A stretch of 64,000 nt of DNA from Sinohyriopsis cumingii (GCA_028554795.2 CM068825.1:151936053-152000052); one strand, 5' to 3'; shown: positions 1 to 12,970, counted from the first letter of the stretch. Numbers and translations are program-made. Notes: generated by a model from the letters alone, not told the origin.

Positions 1-1060
1 TGAATATTATTTATTTAATTATTTTAAACGATTTACGTATCTTAATTTTATCATTACATTTTTCTTGTATTACCAGATACTATTAAATACATGTCATTTT
101 ACTGTCTCTAGATCAATGCGCATACAAAATTTATTACTCAGCATAAGCATCGCATATTTGTCTCGATGCATTAAAAAAAAACGTCAAGATAGTGACATCG
201 CGTTTATTTAACATTAAGAGACGATAATTAATTTGAGCTGTTTTTATTTTCCCTTGAAATCGGAATTGCCTTTTATCTCCAAACAGAACGGATTATTAAG
301 GGGAAAACATTGTATACATATCAAATGCATCACAAATTATCTTAAGTTTGTATTATGACATCATGTTTGTAAAAATTGCCATTTTGTCAGACTACAATTT
401 TAATCACGTTGAGAACATTTTCCATGACAAGGTACGGTGTAGATGTTGACCTAATCATCTAATAAATGACGTAACTTTCAGATGGATAAAACATAGTTTT
501 AACGAGCAAAAACGCTTCTAGCTGCAGTATCCGACCAGAAAGGGTTTTACTTGCGTTGCTTTGTGCTGTGAATCCACATTTATCTTTTAAAGTTCGTACG
601 CTTCTGCTAGAATTGCTAGTAGATGAATTTGTGAAGTCGCAATCCTAAATTCGAAGCTATGTCAATATCGTTTCAATCGGACCTTCACTTCTTTGAAGTC
701 GACGTTTTCAATCTTTAAGTATTATTCTTCGATCGAGAATAATCCCGATATCGAACACGTGTGATTATTTTTGAATCAATCGCTGTAACCGATGAAAGCA
801 AAAGCCAATTTAACACTTCTCGATTTATCCAGTTCAGAGTTTTATTTTGCTCATGTGGACTAAGTGTCATGTGTTTTAAATTTTGTCTTCATGGATGATT
901 CCTAAACGTTCAAAACAATCTCATTTCTTAAACACACTATACACGCAAACATGCTTATATACTGGGCGGATTTGGTTTATAGAATTTTTGGCAATCAGTT
1001 GAGGTGTATGACATATTTAACCATAACTATTATCACACTTTTACAGTGGTACGAGTCTAT
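1..1060. other. AT-rich stretch without recognised gene
   Basis: Both strands were read; no conserved protein, RNA gene or clear repeat was recognised. The right border meets the first LTR-like repeat copy at about 1062. Confidence 0.4.
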
Positions 1061-1061
1061 C

Positions 1062-1951
1062 CCCTTAAAATAAGTAACAGAAAAGAGTGAAGACAACAAG
1101 ATTTGTAAAATTTAATAAATAATTTAGTTCCCTTGAATACAAAGTAAAAAATGAGAAGAAAAAAACTTACGGTATTGTGAATTAAATCCCCAAATAATCC
1201 AAGAATTAAAGACACAAGTCCTAGTAATAAAAAGTCCTGAATAAAACTCAGTTCAAGTCCCGAAGAGATCCAAAATTGAAGGCGATGCCGTGTCTGTAAA
1301 TGGTCTGCGAAGTACTGATGTGTCAAAAATCTTTTGTTGAATCACAGAAATATTATTCCAGGTTTGAATTCAGTATAAATTCCAATGAATGTCTTTATCC
1401 AATAATTTTATCAGAGCACTTTTGTTTTTCCAGAGAAAATAATCACTTGAATTCAATCATTTGAAGAAAATAAAATTCAGCTCAAACTGGTCACAACATA
1501 ATCCAACTTAAAGTGCAAGATGTTAAAGCACGACTAATCCTCACAGTCAGAAGATAATGCTCTGCTTGACCCCAGGTCGCAAATTAGCATTTTCTAAAAC
1601 AACCATTACCTAACCATTATCTAATGGGGAAAAAACCTTCTAGAATGATTTAATGAGCCTTGTTTACTTACAACACAATAGCGTATAAAATTCACTTTGG
1701 AATCTCCAAACCCCTGTCCCAAATCAACATGTTTACCTGAATAATAATTCGGTTAATAAGCTCATACAAGAGAATAATGAAGCTATTATTAGTTGTTTAC
1801 ATAAATGAATTTTTTTAAAAAAAGTCAATCAGATCAAGCAGAAATGAACTAAATGCTGGATAAGGTCAAGTCCAGCAAACACTGTTATATTACAATAAAA
1901 TGTAACGGAATACAAAAATTAAAACTAACAAACAAGCAATTAAATTAAATA
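1062..1951 (-). repeat. LTR copy of a Ty3/gypsy-like family (copy 1)
   Basis: About 0.9 kb that aligns by eye along its length with 4227-5190 and 49930-50836, and in the opposite orientation with 63305-64000. On the minus strand the copies begin with TGTTATGTATAT, the TG start expected of an LTR. It lies on the 3' side of the gag and RNase H remnants at 3390-4130, so it could be the 3' LTR of that wrecked element, but a SINE and low-complexity DNA separate them. The exact right-hand border of the repeat was not resolved. Confidence 0.6.
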
Positions 1952-1964
1952 TACATAACACGAC

Positions 1965-2292
1965 CGCTCCGGTGGCCTAGTCGTTAGAGCGTCCACCCCG
2001 GATGCGGGAGGTCGTGGGTTCGAACCCCGGCCGAGTCATACCAAAGACTTCTAAAAATGGTACTAAGAACTGCCTCGCTAGGCGCTCAGCATTTAAGAGG
2101 TTAGTGTTAGGACTGGTCGGCCTGGTGTCAGAATAATGTGACTGGGTGGAACATCATGTTACATGTCTGCGTCATGATGCCCCATTGCTAGACATCACTT
2201 TGAACTGCCACAATGCAGACATCGTAACGATATGACTGGAAAATTGTTAAAGCTACGTCAGAAATCTAAATCACACACACACACACACACAC
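1965..2292 (+). mobile_element. tRNA-derived SINE, family 1
   Basis: The head carries a pol III A-box-like segment (TGGCCTAGTCGTTAGAGC) and a B-box-like segment (GGGTTCGAACCCC). The acceptor stem does not pair, so this is not a working tRNA gene. The body at 2085-2250 is shared with 7962-8155, and the element ends in a CA microsatellite. It sits directly against the LTR copy at 1951. Confidence 0.75.
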
Positions 2293-2569
2293 AGATTGAA
2301 AATTATTGGCCTTAACAAGGACGAAGACCTCATCTGTGATGCATAACTTATTTTCTTTATATCTCGTCAACGTCTATGGAAGATTGTGTTACATAAGTGT
2401 GACCGTTATCAGTCTCGAACAGAGCACTTTCCTTTCTCTGCATAACTACCGTTCTTTCCATCTTATTTAATGTCTATAGAAGACTAATACGAAATTTTTT
2501 ATCTTTCTCGAACATAACATTTTACTGTCTCTCTGTCAGTCTTAGGGTTGGGAGAACAAATGTTTTAAT

Positions 2570-3050
2570 CAAAGCAACATCAGAACTAAAAATTTAAAAT
2601 CAGAATTGAAAATGAAAATTAAGAAATTAAAATTGACAAATACAAAATTTGGAAATCAAAATTAAAAATGATAAACTGAAAATGAAAATTTTTCAAAGAT
2701 GAAATTTGATAAGAAAAATTTGTTAAAACATAATTTTTAAAATCAAAATTCAACTTAAAATTAAATTTTAAAAATAAAATATGTGAAAATGAAAAATATA
2801 AATAAAATAAAAATTAAAATTGATTCGAAAATGAAAATCGAGAAAGAGATATCCAAAACTAAAATTTTAAAATGGAAATTTTGAAGAAAGAAATTTTTGA
2901 AAAACGACCTGGAAAGGAAAATAATAAAAAATGATCAAATTAACATTGAAATCAAACAAAGGAAAATAAAAAAAAGAAATTTGAAATAGAGAAAAGGAAA
3001 TTTGAAAACCTTAATTTAAAAATGAAACTTAAAAGTGATAAAATAAATTA
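2570..3050. repeat. Degenerate A-rich low-complexity tract
   Basis: About 480 bp made almost only of permutations of GAAAATTAAAAATG-like words with no fixed period. No coding potential is seen. It ends at a short inverted match to the LTR family (3047-3120). Confidence 0.7.
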
Positions 3051-3120
3051 TTTGTTAAATTTTTGAAAGCTTGTTGCTTTCACTCTTTGTTTTGGTTAAT
3101 GTTTATTAGAGCCTAAACAC
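3047..3120 (+). repeat. Inverted fragment of the gypsy-like LTR
   Basis: The reverse complement of this about 75-bp segment matches the left part of the LTR copies at 1070-1130 and 4235-4305 (shared words around CAACAAG and ATAATTTA). It lies opposite in orientation to the flanking LTR copies, pointing to a rearrangement or a second truncated insertion. Confidence 0.5.
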
Positions 3121-3389
3121 GTATCATAAGACGTGGATATAAGGGAATCCGGGGTCAAACATGGCATAAAATGATATTTTTCACAACTGTTATTAATAAT
3201 GCCGGACTAGAAATGACTATTCTGACTTATGTTGGAGTAATACAAATAATGTGGCAGTTTAAGTAGTAATCCTGTTGGCAAGCAAAATGAGGGAGGTATT
3301 CCCAAACGGAATTCAGTCTATCAAGGCATTCCCCATGTAATATTTCTGAGGTGAGCTAGAAATTAGCTACAGGAAATAATAAGTATTTC

Positions 3390-3700
3390 TCGTTAGATTG
3401 TCCTAAGGGGCGTATATCGGAAAGTGAGAGAGATTCGACTTCATAGGTGGGTACTAATCTCAAATAAGTCGCATTTACATACAGTGTGTTTATTGATGTA
3501 AGTTTATAATTACTGTATTGCAAAGCCAATATCAATGCCAAAAATTCTTTCTCGATTATGCAATAATTTACCAGGCGCTTGTTTAATTAATTATAAAAAT
3601 AGCACACTGAATAATCTACACCATTTCTGTCTTCTTGAATCAATACTGCACCAACACCAACATCACTCGCATCAATAGTAATTTTAAAATTATTGACTTA
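3390..3700 (-). pseudogene. Ty3/gypsy RNase H domain remnant
   Basis: Minus-strand translation, spanning frame breaks, gives a typical Ty3/gypsy RNase H start: a stretch reading TIDASDVGVGAVLIQED, then YSVCYF, then IEKEFLALILAL. These match the conserved DAS...GVGAVL.Q and EKE.LAL.LAL motifs of the family. It is truncated and interrupted by stops, so it cannot make a functional enzyme. It lies directly 3' (minus sense) of a gag-like remnant, with the protease and reverse transcriptase parts missing. Recognition of the RNase H motif is strong; assignment to a clade is not possible here. Confidence 0.8.
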
Positions 3701-3729
3701 AATTTGGAGCTAAAAGAGGTGGCACACTC

Positions 3730-4130
3730 TTAAGTATGGTCTTTAACTTATTTCTCTTGCAACATGAGTTTGACAGTTTCTTTCTGTGTAGTTCGTAAAC
3801 TTTTGTTGGTAAGCCTCAGGTACCAACTCACAATCCTTCGATATACATTCCATAACCAGATCATAATCATCACTTTGATGTACTGACAAGGAAGTGTAAA
3901 TGTTACGAGCTTTACCAAAAGGTACACTTTATAATAACAGAGTCCAATGCTCACTTTTACATTTTCAGCAGCTTTTTTCAAAATTAGGAAAATATTTATC
4001 TACTTCTTTCTCTTTTAAATGTGTCACCAACCTACTATCTTTGGTAACATCAAAACTGTAATTTGAGTGTAAAGTGAGGATGTGCTTTTCAATTTCCAGC
4101 CTTACTTCTTTTAATCTAAAAGGAAATTAT
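3730..4130 (-). pseudogene. Ty3/gypsy gag-like remnant
   Basis: Minus-strand reading gives pieces such as VPFGKARNIYTSLSV, then YDLVMECI and ELVPEAYQQKFTNY, which resemble the SCAN-like capsid region found in gag of many animal Ty3/gypsy elements. Frame breaks and stops show it is dead. On its 5' side lies a CT/AG microsatellite (4157-4188) and a putative primer-binding-site region next to the LTR at 4227. The junction at about 3700-3730 joins gag directly to RNase H. Confidence 0.65.
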
Positions 4131-4157
4131 CTTTCTTCTTTTTATCTTTCTCTCTGT

Positions 4158-4190
<33 letters not shown>

Positions 4191-4195
4191 TTTTC

Positions 4196-4226
4196 ACACG
4201 AGCGCCAAATTTTCCGTTACGACTCT
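4196..4226 (-). other. Putative primer-binding-site region of the gypsy remnant
   Basis: On the minus strand, just inside the LTR, the sequence reads AATTTGGCGCTCGTGTG. TGGCGC directly after the LTR is a common primer-binding-site start in Ty3/gypsy elements. Its position between the LTR and the gag remnant fits, but the matching tRNA was not identified. Confidence 0.45.
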
Positions 4227-5190
4227 GTGTTCTTAAAATAAGCAATAGAAGAAAGTGAGAAGCATCAAGTTTTCTAAAACTCATTAAATAATTTATTTCC
4301 CTATTACAAAAGTAAAAAATATAAAAAGGACTTACGGTATTGCGGAATAAATCCCAAATAATCATAGAATTTCTAACACAAGTTCTAATAAAGTTCTGAA
4401 TAAACTTTAGTGTTAATCCAAAATAAATCAAACGATATGCAAGTATTGATGTGCCTGTGATGACACGAGTCGGTGATGTGCAAACGGTCTTTTGTTTAAT
4501 AATAAGAATGCACTTCAAGACTATACCCGGATACGAAATTTCACAATAAATTCAAGTCTTTATTTGCAATAATGCTATTCTGAGCACTTTGTATTTCCAG
4601 AGAAAAATCACTTGAATTAAATAATTTGAATACATAAATTCCAGCCAAAATGAGATGCTAGACACAACCATAATAAAACTGACATTGCTAAGATCGTAAA
4701 GCATGAACGAATAATTTCTAGAAAAACAAGAGTATAAAGTCCTCTACTCGACCTCAGGTCACAATTAGCATTTTCTTTATAAAAAAAGAAAGAATATTAC
4801 CATGTGGAAAATTTCATTTATAAAGGTACCAAATGTTTACAAGATACAATTTTAGTTATTATTAAAATCTCTGTTACTAAAACTATAACATAGAATGTGG
4901 AATACAGGCTAGGTATATATATTAGGGAATTCCAATAATCTAGACCCAGACCCAAATAAATGTTTACGTCTATTAATAATGATCCTAATATTATAACCAT
5001 ATTCATAGAGAAAATATTGGCTGTGTCTTAGCTTTTTACTGAATTAAGAAAATCAATGATTCAGATCAGGCAGAAACTGAACTTGATTTTGGACAAGGTC
5101 AAGTCCAAAATACTATTATCCTTGGTATATAATGAATAAAAAAAGAACTAAACAAATACCTAACAAACAATGCATAATATAAATATACAT
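4227..5190 (-). repeat. LTR copy of a Ty3/gypsy-like family (copy 2, likely 5' LTR)
   Basis: Aligns with 1062-1951 and 49930-50836 in the same orientation. On the minus strand it precedes the putative primer-binding site, gag remnant and RNase H remnant, so it is placed as the 5' LTR. The word GACAAGGTCAAGTCC near 5092-5106 recurs in the other copies. Confidence 0.65.
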
Positions 5191-5636
5191 AACAATAACA
5201 ATATTTAAAAAAAAACGTGATACACATTGGGACATAAACTACTTTTTAAATTTAACAGTGTGACTGTAAACCGTTATTCTAAATTCTGTGGAAGTCACTC
5301 TCTGGGTAGCTGGAATAGGAGAGAATATAATCTACAGTAGCTTCGGAACGACTTTCTTTCTTTGCTGATCTTGACTCCAGTAAAGGTAGCAGCAGTTGGA
5401 TATGGGACAATCAGATCTGTTTCAAAATCGCTAGCACAAACTTTTGTAACCTGATTAAAGTAAGATCTCCACTGTCCTATGTGAAAATGTAGTGTTTGGA
5501 TTGTAATAAAAAAATCACGTGCTGTATAGTGCTCCAATAAGAGGTGTCGGTTGGATAGTTTCTAAAACTGTTAACATTGCATTTCCCTTACGACCACAAC
5601 ATGGAAACGGTCTATAACAATTAAAGTCATATTTTC

Positions 5637-5850
5637 AGTGGCCGCAAGTGGCTGAATGGACTAAAGCGATCGCTTTTACCCATTATTACTATCTTATATC
5701 TGTCCACTTGGGTTTGAGCATCGCGCTTGGCTTATGTTTATATGTGGGAAAGCTGCCTGTAGCTTCCGTGGGTCGGTAGTTCTTACCCGGTTTCTCTCTG
5801 GTTCTTTCTCCGTCAGCTACGCTGACCACCATGCCTATCAACATGGTAAA
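5637..5850 (+). mobile_element. Diverged tRNA-derived SINE, family 2
   Basis: Begins with GTGGCCGCAAGTGGCTGAA, a diverged form of the head of the SINE at 37696 and 54175. The later parts (GAAAGCTGCCTGTAGCTTC, TCTCTCTGGTTCTTTCTCC, ACCACCATGCCTATC) follow the same order as in those copies. No clear target duplication is visible, so this is an older insertion. Confidence 0.65.
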
Positions 5851-6378
5851 AACCTCCCAACCCACCCTTATAAATGCAACATTTCGTTTTCAATTGTCCC
5901 TATAACACTTTTGACCCTATTTAAACGTTTAGCCCATAATACCATTCCTGTATTAAAACTCTGGACACATTTAACACATGATTTCCTGTATGACCCAATA
6001 AACACTTTTGTTTCTATATTACCACATTCCCATGTTAAACCTATGGGTAACGATAACATTATTTCCAGTAAGTACATATAGTGACGCATATTTAAGTAAA
6101 CTTTATCAATGTTATTCAATGTTCCAATCAATAGTTTATTATTGTAAGCATTTACTTCCTTATACAATACATATTACAGAGTTGTAATGCATTATTCCAG
6201 TCTGCCAGAAAATAATATGTAACCCTTTGTTTAAAAATTGGAATAAACTTGGATCAATTTACAAAATCAGGGAAAATATCCACACTTCACCAAATCTAAA
6301 TATGTTTCAAGTCTCTTTTAGGAGTGCTATATAAACCCATGGCTGATAAATCAGCTCCTCACCCGTGACATTGATTTT

Positions 6379-6380
<2 letters not shown>

Positions 6381-6446
<66 letters not shown>
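6381..6446. repeat. (AT)n microsatellite
   Basis: About 66 bp of perfect AT dinucleotides. Confidence 0.95.
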
Positions 6447-6448
<2 letters not shown>

Positions 6449-6745
6449 TTAGACCCCAACTCCACCCCGAAGATTGAGGACTGTGTTTTAATTTTTCACC
6501 AGAAAATAAAAAATCTTAGCTTGTTATCATTGCGTAAGGAATATAACAAATTTCATTAAGATAGATCTTTTCTCGTGAAACGTATCATTAAGCTTTTCGT
6601 GAAATCCTTGTTTCGATTTAAGAACATCGATAATGTTTTGCACGCATTCAAACATACTTTACTTTCCAAACTCTGTACTTACCTGTGTTAAGATTCATGC
6701 GAGCTAGCAGTATGAAAAGGGATTGAAACAATCTTTCATGTACAA

Positions 6746-6890
6746 CCAATGGAAATGCTTGAATATTAACCAACCAAATAGTGAGTAGTGCTTCCTCCCA
6801 ACCAATGAAGTATGCAGTTTATTAACCAATGAGATTTGATAACATTGTTTATCTACTATCCAATCATATTGTAATGTTTTGATGACGTCG
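6746..6890 (+). promoter_or_regulatory. Putative H3.3 promoter: four CCAAT boxes and a CRE-like site
   Basis: CCAAT occurs on the plus strand at 6746-6750, 6802-6806, 6826-6830 and 6860-6864, followed at 6883-6890 by TGACGTCG, one base from the CRE/ATF consensus. This lies shortly upstream of a candidate noncoding first exon with a strong splice donor at 6974. CCAAT plus CRE arrangements are known in animal H3.3 promoters. The transcription start was not determined. Confidence 0.6.
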
Positions 6891-6909
6891 TGATTTGTAT
6901 TATCCCATA

Positions 6910-6973
6910 ATTTTACTACAACCGAAGTTCATTGCAAATTGTGCGGCAAATTCGCTTCAGTCAGTCAACGAAG
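6910..6973 (+). other. H3.3: Candidate noncoding first exon of the H3.3 gene
   Basis: Inferred 5' UTR exon ending in AACGAAG followed by the consensus donor GTAAGTA at 6974. The partner acceptor is GCATTTCAG ending at 9639, eight bases upstream of the H3.3 ATG. A 5' UTR intron is usual in animal H3.3 genes. The start coordinate is approximate because the transcription start cannot be read from sequence. Confidence 0.5.
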
Positions 6974-7559
6974 GTAAGTAAAATGAATTTCAAACAGTTA
7001 AATGTAAGATAAGATAAATGAAAAGTTATTTTATATATCTATTTTTCAAAAACTGATAAGTTCTAAATTCGTATCATTCGTATGTAACTGTTTTCCATTG
7101 ATGATTGCTCGACGGTACTATATAGATAGTGGCAAAAAAAAAGGAGAAAATGGCCGCCATTGTTAGAACTGTTAAAATCTATGTTATTTTCTAAATTGAA
7201 TTATTTATTGTATCTACTTAACGTCACTACATACGTCTGAAACTCAGTTTTGATCACGACATGAAGCTAAATGCCATATATTTTCGTGTAGAAACTTGTT
7301 TTTACAAATTTGAATTGGTGGGAAACGTACCTTGACGATGAAGCCTCCATTCCGAGATGTTTATTCTTCCGGTTACACAGTGATTAGCTTATTACGCTTG
7401 AACACTTTTGCAGGTTAACTTGAACATATTGACAGGCGATGCGTGATTTCCTGTTTATTTAAATTTATTTCGGTTCACCAGTTACATAATCTAATCTTTG
7501 GTGCCACAAATCCTACATGTAAGACCTCGATGCTGTTTGTTTTGGGGTCAGGGACTTGG

Positions 7560-8460
7560 AAACTGAGCAGTGTAGCGTGTTTTGATGTCGACTAACATCG
7601 TTACGAAAGTCAGGAATATCACACAACTGGCAACCAATAACAACCCTTTTGTTCAAAGTAAAGAAGTTATGTTTTAGTCGGACTTTACTTACTCTGGTGT
7701 CTTTTCACTAATAAATTTAAATTATTACAAAACAAATGGACCCGTTTTCCAGTTTCGTTGGCCTACACTTCAGTTTGGCTGGAAAGAGATGAAAGCCAAG
7801 AATGGCGAAATCGAGTTAAGTTGAAATACTATTCCTAAACAAAACGAATTAAATTTACATTATGCCCATTATTCAAACTTAACAATTCATGTGAACAACA
7901 TTTCATTTCGTTCGAAAATATCCCTTGCACTGAATGAGACCAAAAGTTGTGCCAAAGAAAAATTGGTACTTGGCTTAGTGCTCAGCATTAGGAGGTTAAT
8001 GTTAGCAGTGGTCGGCCTGGTGTCGGGATAATGTAACTGGATGGGACATCGTGCTACACGTCTGCAGCATGATGCCCCAGTGCTAGACATTACTATAAAC
8101 TGCAGCGATATGACCGAATTTTTTTTAAGCTTCGCTAGGAATCCAGATCACGCGCACATGAACTTAGTTCAGTTTACCTAGACTACAGTTGCATTTCAGC
8201 AAATTAAAATGTGTCAAATGTGTCCATTTGCTAGTGTCAGACTTTGATTACATCAGGATAAAAGCAGCACAGTAGCTAGATTAATTTCGTATCATTTTGT
8301 AGAAGTGTCCATATGGGCTGCCAGGTGCGTGAGATATATTCCTGAAAATAGTTCCATTGTCAACCAACATAAGAATACACTATACAAGGCCATTATTTGG
8401 GTAGTATGATGTAGCACAAAATCATATATAACGTGATCATCTTACATGTAGGACTGGTAC
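7560..8460. mobile_element. Long-inverted-repeat MITE-like element (copy A), with nested SINE
   Basis: The left arm near 7612 reads CAGGAATATCACACAACTGG and its inverted counterpart ends near 8345 (GGCTGCCAGGTGCGTGAGAT). The body at 7675-7860 aligns with 20875-21140 and 56385-56660. The homology runs past the inner repeats on both sides, so the inverted arms are at least 100 bp. A family 1 SINE body (7955-8160) interrupts it. No transposase is seen. Confidence 0.6.
7955..8160 (+). mobile_element. SINE family 1, headless copy
   Basis: Shares the central body with 2085-2260 (for example GTGGTCGGCCTGGTGTC and GCATGATGCCCCA), but lacks the tRNA-like head. It is inserted in the long-inverted-repeat element, whose body resumes after it. 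Confidence 0.7.
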
Positions 8461-9639
8461 CACATGATCATTAGTCTCCGATCTTGGCCAAAAGTATTTA
8501 ACATGCGAGTCCTTAGATCAACAGGTATGTTTTTCAGACAGCAGAGGCCATTGTTGTCTGGCAGTAGTCCATACTGAAGATTTATGCAGTGTTAACCTCG
8601 CATCAGCTCACTTATCATTAATAAATTTATTTTGACTGATCTTGGTTTGCGTATGGCAACTAAAATCCCTTTTCTTTTGATCTGTGGTGTCAAATCCTTA
8701 TGCAGAACAATGCTTTTTAGTAATAATCCCTGTCGTAACAGAACAACCATGTATACATCTATTAATGACCTTATATTTAAATTGCTGACACGTGGAAAGC
8801 AGCATCGGCCCAAGGCAAGAACAACGGTTGGAAACCATCTAGCGAGGGGTATATTACACGGAACTGACTAATGCGTGGGATGGAATGGCGGTTAGGTCTG
8901 GTTGGCACAGCAAAATTTTGAGGCATATGTCGAAAATTCAAGATCTAAAGAATGACAAATTTTAACACGAATTGTAACTGTGATGATATTAAGAATAGTA
9001 ATAATAACAAACGGTGTGTATCGTTATTTAGCTTAGCTTAACTGCTTAGTTTTGATTTATTTTTATTCCCTAGATCTTGAATTTCCCTATTATACTAGGT
9101 AGTGCTGTTAGGTCTATGTCCAAACAATGTCCACGCACTTTGACCAGTGATTTTACTGTATGTACATCTTATGGCATGTAAATTTTTTACTGTATTTACA
9201 TCTTTTGGCATGTAAATGACCTACCAACTTTTACGATTTTGCCACAAGTCTTGTGAAAAAGTTGAAAATCAACGCAGAAGAATAGAAAGGATTATTGAGA
9301 TTGTGGTGGGAGATATGATTGCCGTCATCATGTGAAATGGACAAGAATTTCCAAGAATTACGTAAAGTTGAGAGATAGCAACAACCATTGAGCTGCATAG
9401 GGCTTGGAACTGAGTTTGAAACTACTATTGGTAAATAAAGTCAGTATATCTTGAACTGTTGTTTTAGTTTGCTAGACCAGCTAGTAAGCGGTTACCCCTG
9501 CCTACACCCCCAACTTAAACGTCCAATTTTTAAAAATGGGGTGGCAAGGGTCGGAGGAAACCGACTAGCAATAATCTTGATGGCATATACTGAACATTAA
9601 ATTCTATTCAGTCTAAATGTAGGTTTCCATGCATTTCAG
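8461..9639 (+). other. Remainder of H3.3 5' UTR intron
   Basis: No coding sequence recognised. It holds a short tandem duplication at about 9155-9225 (GGCATGTAAAT recurring) and, at 9390-9470, a segment resembling 15420-15510, a low-copy dispersed repeat. The acceptor CAG ends at 9639. Confidence 0.5.
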
Positions 9640-9644
9640 GATAA

Positions 9645-10612
<968 letters not shown>

Positions 10613-10809
10613 GACCATAGTAGCATACTCTCTACTAGTTGGCATTTTTTTTTTAGTAACTTGTCCCCATTTAAAATGTGATCCACAGATGTGTTAAATA
10701 TGCTTGTCTATTAACATCAGTGTTGCTTTTAACACCAAATTTGACCTAGGACTCGGGATTGTGGGGTAATTGGTTCTCCATAGATTTTGTAAAGGTGATG
10801 GGACAATGT

Positions 10810-10892
10810 TTTTTTCTTTTGTAGTTTTGTTAATTGACACAAGATTAGAGTTTTTTCTTTTGTAGTTTTGTTAATTGACACAAGATTAGAGA
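10810..10892 (+). repeat. 41-bp tandem duplication
   Basis: A 41-bp unit ending in TTGACACAAGATTAGAG is present twice in direct tandem with almost no difference, implying a recent duplication in the H3.3 intron. Confidence 0.85.
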
Positions 10893-11144
10893 CATACATC
10901 ATGGCTCTTCTGCTTCACCAAATGTCTCCATAAAATTGACCGTACATTAGAAACGTGGAATGGTTGTAAAATCTAGTTGATGTGTTGATTACAGTATTTG
11001 CAGTACTTTCTCCATTTTGTCCTTTAGTTGACTGTAGTCGGATATTTGTTGTTGAATTAAAATAGAAAGATTAGAGTAATGCGTTTGCCTAATTCGTGAA
11101 CTCTATAACCCCTGGTGCCATGTTTATGCGTTTTTAGGTTGTAC

Positions 11145-11665
11145 CCAACTTTAGATCTCTCTAGTGTCGGCAGTAAGATGCACCTAAGTAGTTGGTAGGT
11201 ATTGCAGAAAAGTAGACAACTGTAGCTCTACTATGATGCCAAATCTGGACTTCTTACTTGCATTACAAAATATAAAACTTTTAGATCTGGTTTTTATTCA
11301 CTGAAAATTTACCCATTGTCAGAATAGATTTGTGTCAGGAGTTTAGACATTTTGGTCTGATGCCCAAGTCAGACTTGTGTGAACAGCACATGGACAGGTG
11401 ACCCTTTGCAAGAAGCATGTTACATTTGGGGATTTGGCCAGGACACAAATATCATAGGTCTGATAAACTTAATCACAAACTTGAAATATACCCAACTGTA
11501 CATGCACAAGTGAAGTTGCCAATGAAAAATGAGATTTCTGACAACTAGGCATCGTGTTAAAACAAAATGTGTCTTGGAAATCTCTGTATTTGGATGTATT
11601 CATAAGTAGCACCCTAAAATGCATTTCCTACTCCCACTTTGGGTAAAATTGTGGAAAAATCGGAT
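11145..11665 (+). repeat. Diverged second copy of the H3.3-intron MITE body
   Basis: Follows the same order of words as 10030-10600 (for example TAGACATTTTGG..., GACAGGTGACCCTTTGCAA, ACAACTAGGCAT, GTATTCATAAGTAGCACCC) at clearly lower similarity. The terminal TTAA and inverted repeats are not convincing, so it is older or truncated. Confidence 0.6.
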
Positions 11666-12526
11666 ATGAATGGGTGAATTTGGATGTCAATGACTGAATA
11701 TTCCTTGCATATTATATCATTTGTGCATCAACATAAATTACAATTTGTAAAAAATTACCAAAATCCTAGTCATTAATTTTGATGACATAACCAAATTTGA
11801 ATATTTTTTGTGTATTGGATCATTTGTGCATTGGTATTTCTCATAAATTATGAAATTGGCCATTCCTTGACATAATGTAAGAAATTACCAAGAAACTTCT
11901 TAAAATGTGCTAGCAGCATGACAACAAAAGATGGTGATTGTTCAGAGCTTGTCTTTAGTGAGAGGAATGTTAAAGAGCATATGGGTACTGATTTAGTTTG
12001 CAGAGAATTCCCAAGGCTGTTCCAGCAATTAAACAACGAACTGGTTTTGTTTGCTGTTGGGGGAAAAGCAAGATCTGCCAGTTATAAACACAAGTAGAGG
12101 AAGAATTACAACTTGTCAAAACTAAAGGTGGAATAAATGCGGAAATGTATATTCTGACCTGGCTCCTCCCCTACAAATGTTTCTATTTCACTGGTTTTAA
12201 AATAGGTAGACAGTTTTGTTTATTTTTAAACATTACATATAGTATAGATAATGTACTAAGCACTTCAAGTACTGGGCTAAACTAGTTGCACAAATCAATA
12301 TGATTCTTTTGTAAAGTTTAATTTTTTTTAACAAGGGTGGGGTGTAAAATGTGCAGATTTATCTACTTGCATTTTTTTCCACCTGCTATGTACATGAGAC
12401 CTTCTGTCAGGAAAGGTGCTTTGAAGGCTTGTTTCAAAAGAACATTTATGAATTTCTTGAGAAACTTTTTCTAATATTAAAACTTAATTTCATAGACAGT
12501 CCTTTTGAAATTTTGTTCTGAATTAA

Positions 12527-12679
<153 letters not shown>

Positions 12680-12970
12680 GTGAATATTCAGGAAGCTAGA
12701 CACTAATATCTAAGACTTGTCTTTAAACAAAACACGAAGCATCAAAGATTTCACCATTGTAAAATCATCTCTGAAAATTTTAGAAGACCATTAAGATTGA
12801 CATTATCATAAAGACCGTGTAAAACATTTTGGTACATTTTATTTGTGTCCATTCAGACTATAGTCTTCTTTTTTCTCTATTTTGTGTGTGTCTTTTGTGT
12901 TATATTTTACTCGATCATGTGAACATTTTATCCACAATTCATTCTGGGATTTTATCAGGTATTTTGTCAA

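Noticed and set aside
1968-2040. tRNA gene
   Set aside because: A and B boxes are present but the acceptor stem does not pair, and the body continues into a SINE shared with 7.96 kb.
7887-8090. 67-codon minus-strand ORF with Cys/Arg-rich start
   Set aside because: Lies in a SINE body inside a MITE.
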